Positions 1-7,641 of a DNA stretch of 41,279 nt are shown here, piece after piece. The first letter of the stretch is position 1, and the number at the start of each line of letters is the position of its first letter. Origin of the DNA: Nostoc sp. S13 (GTDB taxonomy: Bacteria > Cyanobacteriota > Cyanobacteriia > Cyanobacteriales > Nostocaceae); the NCBI RefSeq assembly GCF_029379315.1, contig NZ_JAQYWQ010000059.1, forward strand, positions 1 through 41,279, given 5' to 3'. The position numbers were made by a program, and so were the translations under genes. The notes beneath the pieces were generated by a model. The model saw nothing but the letters and a program-made list of their open reading frames with translations. It ran no database searches and was not told the origin of the DNA.

Positions 1-204
1 TTTGACTTTGCCACTCTTCAGATGTACGGAGCTTGTTCAAAACTCAAATAGGATTCCTATATGAGTGATATCGCTAAACAGTGCCAGAAGTTAAAGCAGA
101 ATCTTCCTATTGGACACAAATTTTATGGAGAGGTTATAAGTGTCAAGCCGCAGCGTGTGGCGGATTGTCTCATCTGGGTACTGATGGTTACGTAGAATTA
201 CCCC

Positions 205-345
205 ACCCTAACCCTCCCCTTGCAAAGGGGAGGGAACTAGAATCTCTTGGTTTCCCCCCTTTACAAGGGGGGATTAAGGGGGGTAATTCGACTTGTGTGT
301 ACACCGTAGTGCTAAGGGGAGGGGCTGGGGGTGGGGTGTTAGGGA
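205..345. repeat. GC-rich palindromic interspersed repeats
   Basis: Two hairpin-forming stretches lie side by side: CCCTCCCCTT at 212-221 pairs with AAGGGGAGGG at 225-234, and CCCCCCTT at 254-261 pairs with AAGGGGGG at 265-272. A further G-rich stretch follows at about 308-343. The same type of motif recurs near 15797-15829 and 30982-31000. Repeats of this kind are common between genes in Nostoc-like genomes. Reading frames here are by-products of the repeat. Bases 1-204 hold no gene I can support. Confidence 0.7.
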
Positions 346-410
346 CTTTTGCAAGAGGTCTAATACCTTTGCCAAATCAAAAAATGCCTTGATTCGTAGG
401 TTGGGTTGTG

Positions 411-590
411 TTATTTCGGAGAACCCATTTGTTATTTTGGCGAACCCATTTGTTATTTTGGAGAACCCATTTGTTATTTTGGAGAACCCATTTGTTATTT
501 CAGCGAACCCATTTGTTATTTCAGCGAACCCATTTGTTATTTCGGAGTACCCATTTGTTATTTCGGCGAATCCATTTGTTATTTCGGCGA
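411..590. repeat. 21-bp minisatellite, about 8.5 copies
   Basis: Head-to-tail units of exactly 21 bp begin at 411, 432, 453, 474, 495, 516, 537 and 558, with a partial unit at 579-590. Each reads roughly TTATTTCGGMGAACCCATTTG, with variation mainly in the middle. Because 21 is a multiple of three, several frames stay open and spell heptapeptides (NPFVIS-like on plus, EITNGFA-like on minus), so open frames here are weak evidence of coding. The last unit runs straight into the repeat copy at 587-637. Confidence 0.9.
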
Positions 591-637
591 TCGCTAGTTC
601 AATTTTCATCAAATCAAAGGCGGGTATTATTTCAAAC
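587..637. repeat. ~50-bp direct repeat, copy A (left of TA pair)
   Basis: This stretch starts with GCGATCGCTAGTTCAATT and matches 1421-1471 with about five substitutions. The two copies bracket the toxin-antitoxin pair. Read on the minus strand both copies encode PAFDLM(K/R)IELAIA, and the differences are silent or conservative codon changes, as if a short peptide-coding segment had been duplicated. Confidence 0.75.
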
Positions 638-765
638 TATGCGATCGCGCCATTCACAACTAATTTTACAGCATACAGAAGGTTTTGAGTCTGTCAAATT
701 TTAGCTAAAATGTTCTAGTGCCATGATTTATTAGCGATTGCTCAAGTTACTCAACGCAACCCATT

Positions 766-993
766 ATGTTACAAACAATTCAAGGAATATACAGGAACGG
801 CAAAATCGAATTAGCTGAAGTCCCACAAAATATTACTGAAAGCCAAGTTTTTGTAACTTTTTTAACTTCTCAATCAGTCAGTTTAGATAGTCAGCTTATG
901 TCTTTTGGTATGTTTTCAGGTTCTCAGCAATCCACTGAGTCTGATTTCAAAGATGCTGAGTTTCATGGCAATGCTGACGAGGCTCTGAGTTAG
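766..993 (+). CDS. antitoxin-like protein of a VapBC-type pair
   Basis: A 75-residue acidic protein directly upstream of a PIN-domain toxin gene, with 16 bp between them. It opens with MLQTIQGIYRNGKIEL, a pattern seen in short AF2212-like (DUF104-type) antitoxins that often precede PIN toxins in cyanobacteria; the rest is low in recognisable motifs. The inferred role is to bind and neutralise the toxin and possibly to repress the promoter. No strong Shine-Dalgarno is visible before the ATG. The family assignment is tentative, but position, size and partner make an antitoxin role likely. Confidence 0.72.
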   Translation: MLQTIQGIYRNGKIELAEVPQNITESQVFVTFLTSQSVSLDSQLMSFGMFSGSQQSTESDFKDAEFHGNADEALS

Positions 994-1009
994 ATATGAA
1001 TCTATCAAC

Positions 1010-1408
1010 ATGAAATATATACTTGATACCCATGCTCTAATCTGGTTTTTAGAAGGTAATTCTCGTTTAAGCCCTATTGTAAAAGCTATTCTTTCCGATG
1101 CAACCAGTGAATTAATTTTGCCTGCGATCGCTTTGGCGGAGTCGGTATGGATCGTTAGTCGTGGTAAAACTTCGATTCCTTCTGTTGATGCCTTGTTAAA
1201 GGTTGTTAAGAATGATAAACGAGTTTTTATACATCCACTGGATTATAATGTCATTGAAAAAAGTGTAGAACTAACCTCTATCAATGAAATGCACGATCGC
1301 CAAATTGTATCAACAGCTTTAGTTGTAGAGAGTCAAGGAAATCAAGTAGCTTTATTAACTTGCGATCAAAATATTTTTGCTGCAAAGTTAATCTCAATTA
1401 TTTGGTAA
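1010..1408 (+). CDS. PIN-domain ribonuclease toxin (VapC-like)
   Basis: A 132-residue PIN-domain protein. The acidic metal-binding residues of the family can be seen in order: Asp6 in LDTHALIW, Glu in ALAESVWI near residue 44, Asp in EMHDRQI near 96, and Asp in LTCDQNI near 119. PIN toxins are Mg-dependent endoribonucleases that cleave tRNA or rRNA when the antitoxin is degraded. Length and motif spacing are complete, so the enzyme should be active. It follows the antitoxin-like gene by 16 bp, consistent with co-transcription. The pair lies between two copies of a ~50-bp repeat. Confidence 0.88.
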   Translation: MKYILDTHALIWFLEGNSRLSPIVKAILSDATSELILPAIALAESVWIVSRGKTSIPSVDALLKVVKNDKRVFIHPLDYNVIEKSVELTSINEMHDRQIVSTALVVESQGNQVALLTCDQNIFAAKLISIIW

Positions 1409-1420
1409 TTATTTTGCTTT

Positions 1421-1471
1421 GCGATCGCTAGTTCAATTCTCATCAAATCAAAGGCTGGCATCATTTCAAGC
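1421..1471. repeat. ~50-bp direct repeat, copy B (right of TA pair)
   Basis: Second copy of the repeat at 587-637, in the same orientation. On the minus strand it opens with two ATG codons and gives a short frame (MMPAFDLMRIELAIAKQN and on to about 33 residues). It starts 12 bp after the PIN gene stop codon. Confidence 0.75.
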
Positions 1472-1496
1472 TGATCGCCTCTGGAGTTAGAAAAGT

Positions 1497-2264
1497 CTAT
1501 TTACCAGAGGGAAGCTTTAGTTCGATATTTAATTTGTTCCCTATTTCCATAACATTGTTTGTAAAGTCTGTCATACCTGCGATCGGAGCAGCGACTAGAG
1601 TAGCAGCAGTTAGTAAAGCTAGTAGACGCTTTTTGAGTTTGGGTAAATTGCGTTCTTTTTCTGGCTTTTGAATTTCTGCTTCTACATCATCAATATCAAT
1701 GATGATGTCGTCGTGGATTTCTGGCGGGAATTGAGCAGCAGTTTGGCGCAGGTTGCCGATCAGTTGCAGAATTTCGCTGATGTTTGCGCCGCTTGTTTGG
1801 GTGAAGTTAGAGGCTTGCTGTCTGGCGTTGTCTTTGACTTCGTTGGCAAAGTTGGCAATGTTTGCGCCTTGAAGGTTATTTGTATTTTCTGTCATGGGTT
1901 TATGTTCTCCTTGCTGGTTGTTATTGTAAATGTTGACAATTGTAGAGCGATCGCTTTCTGGATTGCCTTCTTGTATTTTCTGACGCGATTCTAGTGATTT
2001 TTTAGCCGACAGCAATACCGCACAAAGCTGAAACTTGTCATAAGCGATCCAATCGAGTAAATCAGTATATAGCTCATCACTTTTATTTATGAATAACTGA
2101 TTTAAAGTTTCTCTTCCGTTCTTCTCTTCATAATCCGTCAGTCTATTTCTAAATAGATCGAAATCAACCTTTTCAATATTACTACCTGTAATTTTTTCTA
2201 AATGTTTACAATAATCTAGTGCTTGATGATACAAGGAATCTGGTAGACTTAGATTTTTATCCAA
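1497..2264 (-). CDS. unknown helical protein with C-terminal hydrophobic segment
   Basis: A 255-residue protein I cannot assign to a named family. Residues 1-95 look all-helical and charged. A Gln/Asn-rich linker (STIVNIYNNNQQGEH) follows, then a helical part (about 124-215) with GANIANFANEV and GANISEILQLIG, then a basic stretch and one hydrophobic segment (LLALLTAATLVAAPIAG, about 217-235). It is the last of three minus-strand genes, 15 bp after the Rossmannoid gene. The N-terminal part could be an adaptor domain like the effector-associated domains of cyanobacterial conflict systems, and the hydrophobic segment could insert in a membrane; both are inference. An in-frame ATG at 1895 has GGAG 11 nt upstream, so a shorter 132-residue product is possible. 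Confidence 0.65.
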   Translation of the reverse strand: MDKNLSLPDSLYHQALDYCKHLEKITGSNIEKVDFDLFRNRLTDYEEKNGRETLNQLFINKSDELYTDLLDWIAYDKFQLCAVLLSAKKSLESRQKIQEGNPESDRSTIVNIYNNNQQGEHKPMTENTNNLQGANIANFANEVKDNARQQASNFTQTSGANISEILQLIGNLRQTAAQFPPEIHDDIIIDIDDVEAEIQKPEKERNLPKLKKRLLALLTAATLVAAPIAGMTDFTNNVMEIGNKLNIELKLPSGK

Positions 2265-2279
2265 AAGAAAATTAATTTT

Positions 2280-2690
2280 TTATTTTAACTCTGAACATAA
2301 ATTTTGTAAAGGTTTTATATTTTTTTGTAAATCTTGTGATTCTGAATATATTAACAAATAATCTTTCTTAACGTAACGAGGTATTGAATTTTCTTCAATA
2401 TTGGACTGAATAATATTAATTAAGATTATTGACTTCTTTTTTTCAAACGCTATTCCTAATTTATAAAAACTTTCCGAAGGCATTTCATCACAGTAAGCAA
2501 GAATTAGGATGCTTGTTTCATCAAGACTTTTTGCAATCTGATGTATATTGTCTATGTTTAGATTAAGTAAATCATAATTTGTTTCTTCGCAAAGTATTTT
2601 TGGATCAGTCTTAAGACATTTAGTGATTAATTGACAGAGTTCAATATAGCTTTCTGGGAAGATAAAATGTAGCTTATCGATATTGACCAT
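2280..2690 (-). CDS. deoxyribosyltransferase/TIR-like Rossmannoid protein, possibly inactive
   Basis: A 136-residue AT-rich gene. The central pattern (TSILILAYCDEMPSESFYK, then LGIAFEKKKSIILINI) follows the small Rossmann-like fold of the nucleoside 2-deoxyribosyltransferase/TIR-like superfamily, where the usual consensus is IVIADLT, then NVFYELGIAHALGK, then VILIT. Here the Glu of YELG, usually catalytic, is Lys (FYKLGIAF). Members with the Glu hydrolyse or transfer nucleotides and are frequent effectors in bacterial immune modules. This one may be a binding or sensor version. It starts 6 bp after the Roco stop codon and ends 15 bp before the next gene, so the three are very likely one transcript. 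No strong Shine-Dalgarno is visible, which suggests translational coupling. Confidence 0.6.
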   Translation of the reverse strand: MVNIDKLHFIFPESYIELCQLITKCLKTDPKILCEETNYDLLNLNIDNIHQIAKSLDETSILILAYCDEMPSESFYKLGIAFEKKKSIILINIIQSNIEENSIPRYVKKDYLLIYSESQDLQKNIKPLQNLCSELK

Positions 2691-2696
2691 TAATAA

Positions 2697-5600
2697 CTAT
2701 ATATCTCCACTAACTATAGATTTGATTTCTGAAGATGATATATTATCGCGCAATATTGTTTTGATAGATATGTCTTCATATTGAGGGACAATTCTTTTTT
2801 GTTGATTTTGTCGATTGATAATTGTTTCGTAACCATCTAAGAGTTGACGTAAATCGAGTTTTAATTTTAGTTTGCCGATGGTGATTGTGCTTTCACCCAT
2901 TGCCTCAAGCCCCAGAAGTTCTTGGTAATCGAAGGGTGGATGTTTAGGATGGTTGGGGATGGGAACCCATTCGGTAATTTCGAGATTGGGGAAGGTGTTG
3001 TGGATTTTGTTGAAGACATCGCGGATAATGCCGAGAAATAAGCGGCGGGTTTCTTGGCGGCCGCTAATGGTAATGAAGATTTTTTTGTCTTCGGGATCGG
3101 CTTTGATCCGAGCTATGTTGTAAATTTCGTTGTTTTCTTGATATTGCAGCATTACGCCACTGCGCCAATAGATTTGGTTATGAATTTTTTCGTGGGTGAT
3201 GACGATGAAGCGGGAGATGATGCTTTCGGGGAGAACTTTATAATGGTATTGAAATTCCAGGGTTTCGTCATGGAGTTCTGTTTCGTCTGGTTGGTCTTTG
3301 GGCAAAAGTCCCGCAATCAGAAATTGTGGTGGCGTAGATTCTAGTGCAAAGCAAAGCTCAAATTCTTTCATCAGCCCGATCAGATAACTGTGACGCTTGG
3401 TGGGGTATCGCTCTGGATTGAGGATGCGGGTGAGATCGTCGGGGGTGAAAATGCCTTTAGTTTGAGTTTTGAGGTTTTCATCGCTCAAGAGCGCGTAAAT
3501 ACCTTCTGTCACCCAGTTGGGTTTGAGGACGTTGGTATCTTTGAGGATGGGATGATCGCGGAAGTTGAGAACTAAGCCGAGTCGATGTAGCAAGTCGATT
3601 AGTTGCTCTTGGTTTTGTTCTTCAGGAATATTGTTTTTGTAGCAAATGCCGATATAGCTACTGTAGCTGATGAAGTCTTCAGTCATGGATTCGAGTTGTT
3701 GTTTAACCTCAAACCATGTCAGGGGTAGAAGGTCGTAGACTTCTTTGAGGTTGCCAACTTGCTGCAAAATAGCGGTGCGAAGTTCATCAATGCCGATATT
3801 GTCTTGGCAGGAGGTTTCGATAATCGCTTGGATGTTAGGATATTTTTCGCGTAATGCCTTGCGGTTGATGTCGAGGGGTTGTTCGTCTTTTTTGTTGCCA
3901 ACGATAATCACGGGGGAACGTCCGCCGAAGCTTTCGATTAGTTTCAGCCAATATTCGATGCGGTTTTCTTCTTCGCTGGTGCGACAATTACAAACGAGGA
4001 GATAGAGGCTGCGCTTAGTCAGAAAAAACTGATGGGTAGCATGATAAATTTCCTGTCCGCCAAAGTCCCAAACATTCAGGCGGATGTCTTTGCTATTGCT
4101 ATTGACTTGCACGTTCCAAATTTCTACATTGAGTCCGTCGGTTTGGGGTTGATTTTTATCATATTTATCGCGGATTAGTCGCTCGATGAGGGATGTTTTA
4201 CCGACGCTGCCTTGTCCGATGAGTAAGAGTTTGGCTTCGTTAAGTGGACGCCTTTCACCGCTACGCAGTAATCGCGAGTAATTGAGAATGTCTTTAACTG
4301 AACCAACATCATAAGAAGATCCTAAAATCTCTGGTGAAATAGGAAGCGGATTTCCCCGTAAATCTAGTGTTTTCAATTCCAGCAAACTTTCGATCGCCTC
4401 TGGAATCTGGGTTATTTGGTTGTTATAGAGGATAAGCTGCGTCAGATTGGTTAATTTAGCGATCGCCTCTGGAATCTGGGTTATTTGGTTGGAACTGAGG
4501 ATAAGCTGCGTCAGATTGGTTAATTTAGCGATCGCCTCTGGAATCTGGGTTATTTGGTTGGAACTGAGGATAAGCTGCGTCAGATTGGTTAATTTAGCGA
4601 TCGCCTCTGGAATCTGGGTTATTTGGTTGGAACTGAGGATAAGCTGCGTCAGATTGGTTAATTTAGCGATCGCCTCTGGAATCTGGGTTATTTGGTTGGA
4701 ACTGAGGATAAGCTGCGTCAGATTGGTTAATTTAGCGATCGCCTCTGGAATCTGGGTTATTTGGTTGGAACTGAGGATAAGCTGCGTCAGATTGGTTAAT
4801 TTAGCGATCGCCTCTGGAATCTGGGTTATTTGGTTGGAACTGAGGATAAGCTGCGTCAGATTGGTTAATTTAGCGATCGCCTCTGGAATCTGGGTTATTT
4901 GGTTGGAACTGAGGATAAGCTGCGTCAGATTGGTTAATTTAGCGATCGCCTCTGGAATCTGGGTTATTTTGTTGCCATCAAGGATAAGCTGCGTCAGATT
5001 GGTTAATTTAGCAATCGCCTCTGGAATCTGGGTTATTTTGTTGCCATCAAGGATAAGCTGCGTCAGATTGGTTAATTTAGCAATCGCCTCTGGAATCTCG
5101 GTTATTTTGTTGATACTGAGGTGAAGCTGCGTCAGATTGGTTAATTTAGCGATCACCTCTGGAATCTCGGTTATTTTGTTGATATTGAGGTGAAGCTGCG
5201 TCAGATTGGTTAATTTAGCGAGCGCCTCTGGAATCTCGGTTATTTTGTTGATACTGAGGTGAAGCTGCGTCAGATTGGTTAATTTCGCGATCGCCTCTGG
5301 AATCTGGGTTATTTGGTTGCCATCGAGGTGAAGCTGCGTCAGATTGGTTAATTTAGCGATCGCATCAGGTATTTCAGTTAGCTCTACTCGAATTAAGATA
5401 AGTTCCTCTAAATGTAATATTTGCGTTATCACATCGGGAATGCTCTCTAAAGGATTGCCACTAATATCTAACTTACGCAAATTAGGCAAACTTAATAGTT
5501 CGAGTGGAAGCGTTTTTAAATTGTTGCTTGAAACCTTTTCGAGATAGCGGTTTCCTACTCGTTCATAATCTTCAACCTTCTTTCCCAAAATCAAAGACTC

Positions 5601-5723
5601 AAGCTGCTGCAACTTACCAATTTCCACAGGTAACTCAGTCAACTCTTGCCCCGACAAGTCTAACTCTCGCCAACCCTCAGCCACGGCGCGATCTATCAGT
5701 ACCAACAACTCATCCTGCGTCAT
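2697..5723 (-). CDS. LRR-Roc-COR (Roco) family GTPase
   Basis: A 1008-residue Roco protein. Leucine-rich repeats of 23 residues (type LTQLILSSNQITQIPEAIAK) fill about residues 20-465. The Roc GTPase follows at about 495-655: P-loop GQGSVGKTS near 501, DFGGQE near 553, NKKD near 608, ETSC beyond it. A COR region of about 330 residues completes the protein. All GTP-binding motifs are intact. Roco proteins are large GTPases that switch through COR-driven dimerisation; bacterial ones are little understood, and eukaryotic LRRK2 shares the layout. The LRR array shows recent expansion: seven consecutive units are identical in DNA. It heads a three-gene minus-strand run with the Rossmannoid and the helical protein, suggesting that the LRRs sense something and the partners act. 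Confidence 0.93.
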   Translation of the reverse strand: MTQDELLVLIDRAVAEGWRELDLSGQELTELPVEIGKLQQLESLILGKKVEDYERVGNRYLEKVSSNNLKTLPLELLSLPNLRKLDISGNPLESIPDVITQILHLEELILIRVELTEIPDAIAKLTNLTQLHLDGNQITQIPEAIAKLTNLTQLHLSINKITEIPEALAKLTNLTQLHLNINKITEIPEVIAKLTNLTQLHLSINKITEIPEAIAKLTNLTQLILDGNKITQIPEAIAKLTNLTQLILDGNKITQIPEAIAKLTNLTQLILSSNQITQIPEAIAKLTNLTQLILSSNQITQIPEAIAKLTNLTQLILSSNQITQIPEAIAKLTNLTQLILSSNQITQIPEAIAKLTNLTQLILSSNQITQIPEAIAKLTNLTQLILSSNQITQIPEAIAKLTNLTQLILSSNQITQIPEAIAKLTNLTQLILYNNQITQIPEAIESLLELKTLDLRGNPLPISPEILGSSYDVGSVKDILNYSRLLRSGERRPLNEAKLLLIGQGSVGKTSLIERLIRDKYDKNQPQTDGLNVEIWNVQVNSNSKDIRLNVWDFGGQEIYHATHQFFLTKRSLYLLVCNCRTSEEENRIEYWLKLIESFGGRSPVIIVGNKKDEQPLDINRKALREKYPNIQAIIETSCQDNIGIDELRTAILQQVGNLKEVYDLLPLTWFEVKQQLESMTEDFISYSSYIGICYKNNIPEEQNQEQLIDLLHRLGLVLNFRDHPILKDTNVLKPNWVTEGIYALLSDENLKTQTKGIFTPDDLTRILNPERYPTKRHSYLIGLMKEFELCFALESTPPQFLIAGLLPKDQPDETELHDETLEFQYHYKVLPESIISRFIVITHEKIHNQIYWRSGVMLQYQENNEIYNIARIKADPEDKKIFITISGRQETRRLFLGIIRDVFNKIHNTFPNLEITEWVPIPNHPKHPPFDYQELLGLEAMGESTITIGKLKLKLDLRQLLDGYETIINRQNQQKRIVPQYEDISIKTILRDNISSSEIKSIVSGDI
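4390..5355. repeat. 69-bp tandem repeats encoding the LRR array
   Basis: Fourteen consecutive 69-bp units begin at 4390, 4459, 4528 and so on every 69 bp to 5287, with degenerate flanking units. Units 4459 to 4941 (seven copies) are identical. Most units contain the HIP1 octamer GCGATCGC. Units toward the gene's 5' end (higher coordinates) are progressively more diverged, which points to stepwise expansion from the downstream half of the array. Confidence 0.95.
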
Positions 5724-6044
5724 AATTCCAAGGAGAAGGGTAAAAGGAAAGAAGATTGATCAAGATTATCTTAACTGAATTAGCGAAAAATGCTAAATTA
5801 CCACTTGTTGGCAATCGCGCCTTGAAATGATAGGAAAAGCGATCGCGCGAGTGCTAACTTGTCAGTTTGCTGTTTGGGATATTGCGGATTTAGGCTACGC
5901 CTACGCATATATCTAAATCTGGTTTCTAGCTATCTCTCTTATGATACCTACGATCAACATTTGGCATTGCTTACAAAATCGAGCGATCGCATCCCTGACA
6001 GTACATCACGGGGCAATCACACTATCTAACAAATTTGAATATTT
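5724..6044. other. intergenic, no gene seen; small inverted repeat
   Basis: The region between the Roco start and the xseB stop. It holds HIP1 octamers and the short element GGCTACGCCTACGC at 5893-5906, seen again at 15211-15224. It must contain the Roco promoter, but I cannot point to clear promoter boxes, and there is no convincing Shine-Dalgarno before the Roco ATG. Confidence 0.5.
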
Positions 6045-6272
6045 CTACTCATCACTCAAAGTTTCAATTAATAAATCTACTTGCTGCTGTCGCTGCTGCA
6101 AAAAACTTTCGCACTGACGTAAATATTCAACAGCTTTAGTAAATTGATCAAAAACCTCTTCCAATTCCAATTCACCCGCCTCAATCCGAGCGATAATTCC
6201 CTCTATCTCAACAACCTTCGCCTCATAATTCCAACCTTCCTCAGAACTAGAAGCACTTTTACGTTTAACCAT
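6045..6272 (-). CDS. xseB: exodeoxyribonuclease VII small subunit
   Basis: A 75-residue helical, acidic protein with the family pattern: [20 protein letters not shown], then [20 protein letters not shown], then a Gln-rich helix. XseB binds the XseA large subunit in the cytoplasm to form exonuclease VII, which degrades single-stranded DNA from both ends into short oligonucleotides. It follows xseA by 31 bp on the same strand, the classical order. The gap and the xseA tail are made of an interspersed repeat, so spacing to xseA has been altered. Confidence 0.93.
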   Translation of the reverse strand: MVKRKSASSSEEGWNYEAKVVEIEGIIARIEAGELELEEVFDQFTKAVEYLRQCESFLQQRQQQVDLLIETLSDE

Positions 6273-6303
6273 TCAACTCTCTGTGTCCTCTCTCTTGAAA
6301 AGT

Positions 6304-7581
6304 TCAGATCGCCGGAAGCCGGCGCTCCGACTTTTCGCTGCGCCTCTGCGGTTCGTTTATTTCCATAACCTTCACTTTAACCCCACCCTGCCCCAACTGA
6401 ATCATTAACTCTTGCCCCACAGCCAACTCCGATGCAGAACGAGCGATCGCCCCATTTTCCCGCCTAACCACTGCATAACCACGCTGTAACACCGCTTTCG
6501 GGTCAAGACTAGCCAACTTCTGCCGTAATAACTCTAGATGCTGCGTTGCTTGCTGCGATCGCCCCGTCGTAATTTGCACCAATTGCTGACGTTTCCAAGC
6601 TAGCTTTTGCACCTCTTGCTGCACTTGTCGATCTAACCGCAAACGCCGCAAACGATTTTGTAATACTTGCAGTTTATTCTCAGCATTTTCCCTAAAGTCA
6701 TGCACCGCTTCATGTAAAGCCACAACTCGCTCCCGATGCTCAGTATACAACTCTGAAAGGGCTGGCACAACCATTTCCGCCGCCGCAGTCGGTGTATGCA
6801 CACAAGCATCTGCAACTAAATCTGCTAAAGATTCATCTCGTTGATGACCGATACCGGTAATTACAGGAATGGAACAACTAGCAAGCGATCGCACCACTCG
6901 TTCATCATTAAAACAAGCCAATTCCTCAACTGCGCCACCACCCCGCGATAAAATTAGCACTTCGGCGCGACCATCTCTTTCCACCCGCTCAATTGCTTTG
7001 ACGATAGATTCCGGCGCTTGCTCACCTTGTACAGTAGCTGGAGAAAATAAAACCTGTAAACCTGGATACCTTTGCTTGAGGGTTTTTTGAATATCACCCC
7101 AAGCAGCAGCCGTTGGTGAAGTGACGACAGCGATAGTTTGGGGGTGGATTGGGAGCGATCGCTTTCTTTGAGCATCGAATAACCCCTCAGCCAGCAAGCG
7201 ATTTTTTAGTTGTTGATAGCGCAGCGCCTGTAAACCAACACCAGCAGGTAGAGTCTGCCAAACTGATAACTGATACTCTCCCCGTTGCGGATAAACGCGA
7301 ATACTACCCAAAATGATTATTTGCTCACCGGGAACGGGTATCTGGGCGAGTTTTGGCAATTGGCTATTCCATACTACACACTTAATTCCGGCGGTGCGAT
7401 CGGTATCTTGCAGCGTGAAAAATAAACCACTGCGATGATGGTTAGCGCTGGAAACTTCGCCAGTTACCCAAACTTGCCGTAATTGTTCATCTTGCTCTAA
7501 CAGCAAGCGGATATAGTCAGTTAATCCAGATACTGAAAGCGCTGTATCGAGAATTAGAGAGTCGGGAAGGTCGAAAGTCAT
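6304..7581 (-). CDS. xseA: exodeoxyribonuclease VII large subunit
   Basis: A 425-residue protein from the chosen ATG at 7581 (MTFDLPDSLILDTALS); a longer frame opens at 7632, adding 17 residues that do not look conserved. An N-terminal OB-fold (VTGEVSSANHHRSGLFFTLQD) binds single-stranded DNA. The catalytic core has VVTSPTAAAWGDI, the glycine motif SRGGGAVEELACFNDERV and GIGHQRDESLADLVADACVHTPTAAAE, followed by a coiled coil and a short C-terminal beta segment (LQRGYAVVRRENG). It works with XseB. The last residues (about NEPQRRSEKSERRLPAI) come from an interspersed repeat also present at 15604-15645, so the native C-terminus has been replaced or extended. It lies 60 bp downstream of the RelE-like gene, same strand. 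Confidence 0.95.
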   Translation of the reverse strand: MTFDLPDSLILDTALSVSGLTDYIRLLLEQDEQLRQVWVTGEVSSANHHRSGLFFTLQDTDRTAGIKCVVWNSQLPKLAQIPVPGEQIIILGSIRVYPQRGEYQLSVWQTLPAGVGLQALRYQQLKNRLLAEGLFDAQRKRSLPIHPQTIAVVTSPTAAAWGDIQKTLKQRYPGLQVLFSPATVQGEQAPESIVKAIERVERDGRAEVLILSRGGGAVEELACFNDERVVRSLASCSIPVITGIGHQRDESLADLVADACVHTPTAAAEMVVPALSELYTEHRERVVALHEAVHDFRENAENKLQVLQNRLRRLRLDRQVQQEVQKLAWKRQQLVQITTGRSQQATQHLELLRQKLASLDPKAVLQRGYAVVRRENGAIARSASELAVGQELMIQLGQGGVKVKVMEINEPQRRSEKSERRLPAI

Positions 7582-7641
7582 CAAAGATGCCTGAAAGCAT
7601 TTGTGCTGGAGCGATTTTAGCATTTTAATCAAAACAGAAGT

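Noticed and set aside
61..195. 44-codon frame starting MSDIAKQCQKLKQN on the plus strand
   Set aside because: Some coding look, but it is short, has no recognisable family and no visible ribosome binding site. It may be a remnant of a decayed gene; not enough to annotate.
274..704. Overlapping open frames across the 21-bp minisatellite
   Set aside because: Units of 21 bp keep several frames open automatically. Only the minus frame has any argument for coding, given in the findings.
4447..5124. Plus-strand 225-codon frame opposite the LRR repeats
   Set aside because: It is the antisense of 69-bp repeats whose sense strand clearly encodes LRRs; repetition alone keeps it open.
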